Positions 6,712 through 8,533 of a stretch of 8,533 nucleotides of DNA are shown here, piece by piece. The notes below the pieces were generated by a model. It searched no databases. It was not told the DNA's origin and saw only the letters and a list, made by a program, of their open reading frames with translations. The stretch's first letter is position 1; every line of letters begins with the position of its first letter. Source of the stretch: Rickettsiales bacterium (GTDB taxonomy: Bacteria; Pseudomonadota; Alphaproteobacteria; Rickettsiales; CANDYO01). The stretch is taken from NCBI GenBank assembly GCA_947424995.1, contig CANDYO010000083.1, positions 1-8,533 of the forward strand, written 5' to 3'. The translations under genes and the position numbers were made by a program.

Positions 6712-7509
6712 TCAAACTTTTTTTGGCTTACAAATAGCACGGTTATTATCTTCAAGTAAGAAGCTTAGCATCAGCATTACTTCTTTAGAATCGCTAAATT
6801 CTTCTTTAGCCATTCTAAGTCTTTCGGAGAAAGTTACGTTTTCATCCATAAATAACATTTCGTAAGCGCGTCTAATATCATGGATGTTTTCTTTGGAAAA
6901 TTGACGACGTTTAAGCCCAACAACATTTAAGCCAGCTAGGTGAGCGCGCTCTCCCATTACTACTCCATAAGGAATTACATCTTCAGCAACGCCAGACATT
7001 CCACCAATCATAGCGTGGTTGCCTATTCTGGTGCGTTGCAGTACGGCTGAAAGTCCACCAATAATAGCAAAGTCACCAACATGAACATGTCCGGCTAGTG
7101 CTACGCAATTGGCTAGAATAACATCGTTACCTACAATACAATCATGAGCAATATGGCTTGAAACCATGAATAAACAATTATTACCAATTTTAGTTATCAT
7201 CCCACCTGTAGAAGTGCCAGGATTAGCAGTAGTATATTCACGAAAAATATTATCATTACCGATAATTAATTGTGATTCTTCACCTTGATATTTTTTATCT
7301 TGTGGAGCTCCACCTATTGAGGCAAATGGATGAAAATGATTATTGTCACCAATATTAGTGTAACCGTCTAGTACTACATGTGACTTTAAAATATTATTGT
7401 CGCCAAGTTTTACTCTTTCATTAATCACGCAAAAAGGGCCAATATGGTTATTTTTTCCGAGTATAGCGCCATCTTCGATTATAGCAGTAGGATGAATGAT
7501 ATTAGTCAT
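6712..7509 (-). CDS. lpxA: acyl-ACP--UDP-N-acetylglucosamine O-acyltransferase LpxA
   Basis: LpxA transfers a 3-hydroxyacyl chain from ACP to the 3-OH of UDP-GlcNAc, the first step of lipid A synthesis, in the cytosol. From the chosen ATG it has 265 residues (E. coli 262). The first ~190 residues are hexapeptide repeats forming a left-handed beta helix (HPTAIIEDGAILG, NHIGPFCVI, KSHVVLDG), followed by a helical C-terminal region (LKRRQFSKENIHDIRRAYEM). SHIAHD holds His119 and His122, the latter being the catalytic base (E. coli His125). Lys73 (E. coli Lys76) and the KRR arginines are kept. Gly170 matches E. coli Gly173, which permits a long (C14-type) acyl chain. The His160 position is Leu157. 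The stretch ANPGTSTGG is typical of alphaproteobacterial LpxA. The ATG lies 1 nt after the fabZ stop with GGAG 7 nt upstream. An in-frame TTG at 7524 would add five residues but has no ribosome-site support. Confidence 0.96.
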   Translation of the reverse strand: MTNIIHPTAIIEDGAILGKNNHIGPFCVINERVKLGDNNILKSHVVLDGYTNIGDNNHFHPFASIGGAPQDKKYQGEESQLIIGNDNIFREYTTANPGTSTGGMITKIGNNCLFMVSSHIAHDCIVGNDVILANCVALAGHVHVGDFAIIGGLSAVLQRTRIGNHAMIGGMSGVAEDVIPYGVVMGERAHLAGLNVVGLKRRQFSKENIHDIRRAYEMLFMDENVTFSERLRMAKEEFSDSKEVMLMLSFLLEDNNRAICKPKKV

Positions 7510-7510
7510 T

Positions 7511-7963
7511 TTAATTCTCCGCAATCATAGCAGTAAAGGAACTCTCAGCAACTAACTTGTTATTTACTCTAGCTTCACCAGAAAAGCGCCAAACATTACC
7601 ACGGCTACGTTCTTTCTTTACATGAAGATATAAGCTATCACCAGGAGTCACAATTTGACGAAACTTAGCATTTTCAATTGACATAAAATAGACAGTTTTA
7701 TTGATGCAAGTATCAAGTTTTAAACTATGGATAACATAAAGAGCGGCTGCTTGCGCCATAGCCTCTATAATCAACACACCTGGCATGACCGAACGATTAG
7801 GAAAGTGGCCAGTAAAATGCGGTTCATTAAAGGTAACATTTTTTAAGGCTATCAAAGATTCCTCTTCAGTATTAATAGAAATTACTCGATCAACCAACAA
7901 GAATGGATAACGATGAGGTAGCATTTTAATAATTTGTTCAATATTCATTATCGGGTCATTCAT
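7511..7963 (-). CDS. fabZ: 3-hydroxyacyl-[acyl-carrier-protein] dehydratase FabZ
   Basis: FabZ dehydrates 3-hydroxyacyl-ACP to trans-2-enoyl-ACP in fatty acid elongation. Because it consumes the same 3-hydroxyacyl-ACP used by LpxA and LpxD, its place between them is functional as well as conserved. The 150-residue protein is one hot-dog fold, the normal length. It has LPHRYPFLLVDRV (15-27), HFTGHFPNRSVMPGVLIIEA (49-68) with catalytic His53 and Glu67, and FRQIVTPGD (101-109). These match E. coli FabZ His54 and Glu68, and the HRYPFLLVD form distinguishes FabZ from FabA. It starts 31 nt after the lpxD stop, with a weak ACGAG about 8 nt upstream. An internal ATG five codons on has a poorer upstream site. 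It is co-transcribed with lpxD and lpxA, judging from spacing. Confidence 0.97.
   Translation of the reverse strand: MNDPIMNIEQIIKMLPHRYPFLLVDRVISINTEEESLIALKNVTFNEPHFTGHFPNRSVMPGVLIIEAMAQAAALYVIHSLKLDTCINKTVYFMSIENAKFRQIVTPGDSLYLHVKKERSRGNVWRFSGEARVNNKLVAESSFTAMIAEN
7517..7520 (-). promoter_or_regulatory. ribosome binding site setting the lpxA start
   Basis: GGAG (within GCGGAGAAT on the minus strand) lies 7 nt before the ATG at 7509 and inside the last codons of fabZ. It decides for this ATG over the in-frame TTG at 7524 and implies close translational linkage of fabZ and lpxA. Confidence 0.75.
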
Positions 7964-7994
7964 TGTTTTTGCTCGTTTCTCTTATGATTTAAAT

Positions 7995-8533
7995 CTATTC
8001 TTCATTGTTATTTGGGTTAGCTAATTTTTGGAGAGCAAAATTTTGCCGATGCCATTTACGAATTGCAACAGCCGGTGATCCCCCAACAATTTGCTTAGCT
8101 GGAATATCTTGCGCTACACCTGATTGACCAGCAATTTGGACTTGACTACCTATATTTAAATGTCCAGCAATTCCAACTTGTCCACCTACAACTACAAAAT
8201 CTCCAAGCTTACTGCTGCCAGCAACTCCTGCTTGTGCAACAATTACACAAGCCTTGCCTAATTTCACATTATGACCTAGTTGAACTAAATTATCAATCTG
8301 ACACATATCATCTACTACTGTATCTTGACTGGAGCCTCGATCGATGGTGGTATTAGCGCCAATTTCAACAAAATTACCAATCTTAACTATACCTAGTTGT
8401 GGTACTTTTAAGTGACCAGTATGATCGGAGGCGAAACCAAATCCATCTTGGCCAATTTTAACGCCTGGATGAATAATTACATTATCGCCAATTATTGCAT
8501 GAGAAATAGTTACATTACTAGCAATTCTAGTAT
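7995..8533 (-). CDS. lpxD: UDP-3-O-(3-hydroxyacyl)glucosamine N-acyltransferase LpxD, 5' end cut by window edge
   Basis: LpxD adds the second 3-hydroxyacyl chain, to the 2-amino group of UDP-3-O-acylglucosamine (third step of lipid A synthesis). The frame stays open from the TAG at 7995 to the window edge, giving 178 complete codons, about half of the usual 340. The N-terminal uridine-binding domain is missing because of the edge. What remains is the hexapeptide beta-helix: HAIIGDNVIIHPGVKIGQDG then FGFASD, KIGNFVEIGANTTIDRGS, VDDMCQIDNLVQLGHNVKLG and VAQAGVAGSSKLGDF. The His in LGHN (visible residue 87) corresponds to the catalytic His of E. coli (in IAHN). The C-terminal helix (AIRKWHRQNFALQKLA) is present and the protein ends naturally. 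A Met at 8306 is internal, not the start. It is the first visible gene of the lpxD-fabZ-lpxA run. Confidence 0.96.
   Translation of the reverse strand, partial: TRIASNVTISHAIIGDNVIIHPGVKIGQDGFGFASDHTGHLKVPQLGIVKIGNFVEIGANTTIDRGSSQDTVVDDMCQIDNLVQLGHNVKLGKACVIVAQAGVAGSSKLGDFVVVGGQVGIAGHLNIGSQVQIAGQSGVAQDIPAKQIVGGSPAVAIRKWHRQNFALQKLANPNNNEE

Noticed and set aside
7510..7524. TTG start for lpxA, five codons upstream
   Set aside because: It is an in-frame TTG overlapping the end of fabZ with no ribosome site; the ATG at 7509 has GGAG 7 nt upstream and gives the family length.
7995..8306. A complete short acyltransferase starting at the Met at 8306
   Set aside because: The frame continues open for 75 further codons to the window edge with clear LpxD hexapeptide sequence, so this Met is internal.
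1..8533. A novel defence, mobile or biosynthetic system
   Set aside because: Every substantial open frame belongs to a well-known family (LpxD, FabZ, LpxA, LpxI, MdtA, MdtB, MdtC); no transposase, integrase, nuclease or unknown gene cluster is visible.

Overview
The window is AT-rich and every gene I can support lies on the minus strand. It looks like a piece of an alphaproteobacterial chromosome. The order lpxD-fabZ-lpxA-lpxI is typical of that class, and LpxI (not LpxH) is the UDP-diacylglucosamine hydrolase. The low GC, together with intergenic palindromic repeats ending in GTCATCC/GGATGAC, suggests an intracellular lineage such as Rickettsiales or Holosporales. That placement is inference; no marker here fixes the genus.

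Right part (8533 down to 5671), lipid A synthesis. In transcription order: lpxD, whose N-terminal half is cut off by the window edge; fabZ; lpxA, starting 1 nt after the fabZ stop; a 202-nt spacer filled by a palindromic repeat; then lpxI. FabZ serves fatty acid elongation, while LpxA, LpxI and LpxD act at steps 1, 4 and 3 of the Raetz pathway. lpxB, which often follows lpxI in alphaproteobacteria, is not here. Instead there is a 364-nt spacer with a second copy of the repeat.

Left part (5306 down to 1), a tripartite RND efflux system of the MdtABC type. A membrane-fusion protein (mdtA) is followed by two different RND permeases (mdtB, mdtC), the last cut by the window edge. The genes overlap by 4 nt (ATGA) and 1 nt (TGATG), so they are one operon and probably translationally coupled. 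The two permeases resemble E. coli MdtB and MdtC respectively, so a heteromeric pump is expected. An outer-membrane TolC-type partner would have to be encoded elsewhere.

The two operons together concern the cell envelope, but nothing in the sequence shows co-regulation. I do not see a novel defence or mobile system. The least ordinary content is the pair of related palindromic repeats flanking lpxI, a remnant of a further copy beside lpxA, and two substitutions at normally conserved sites: the His160-equivalent of LpxA and the glycine-rich start of LpxI.
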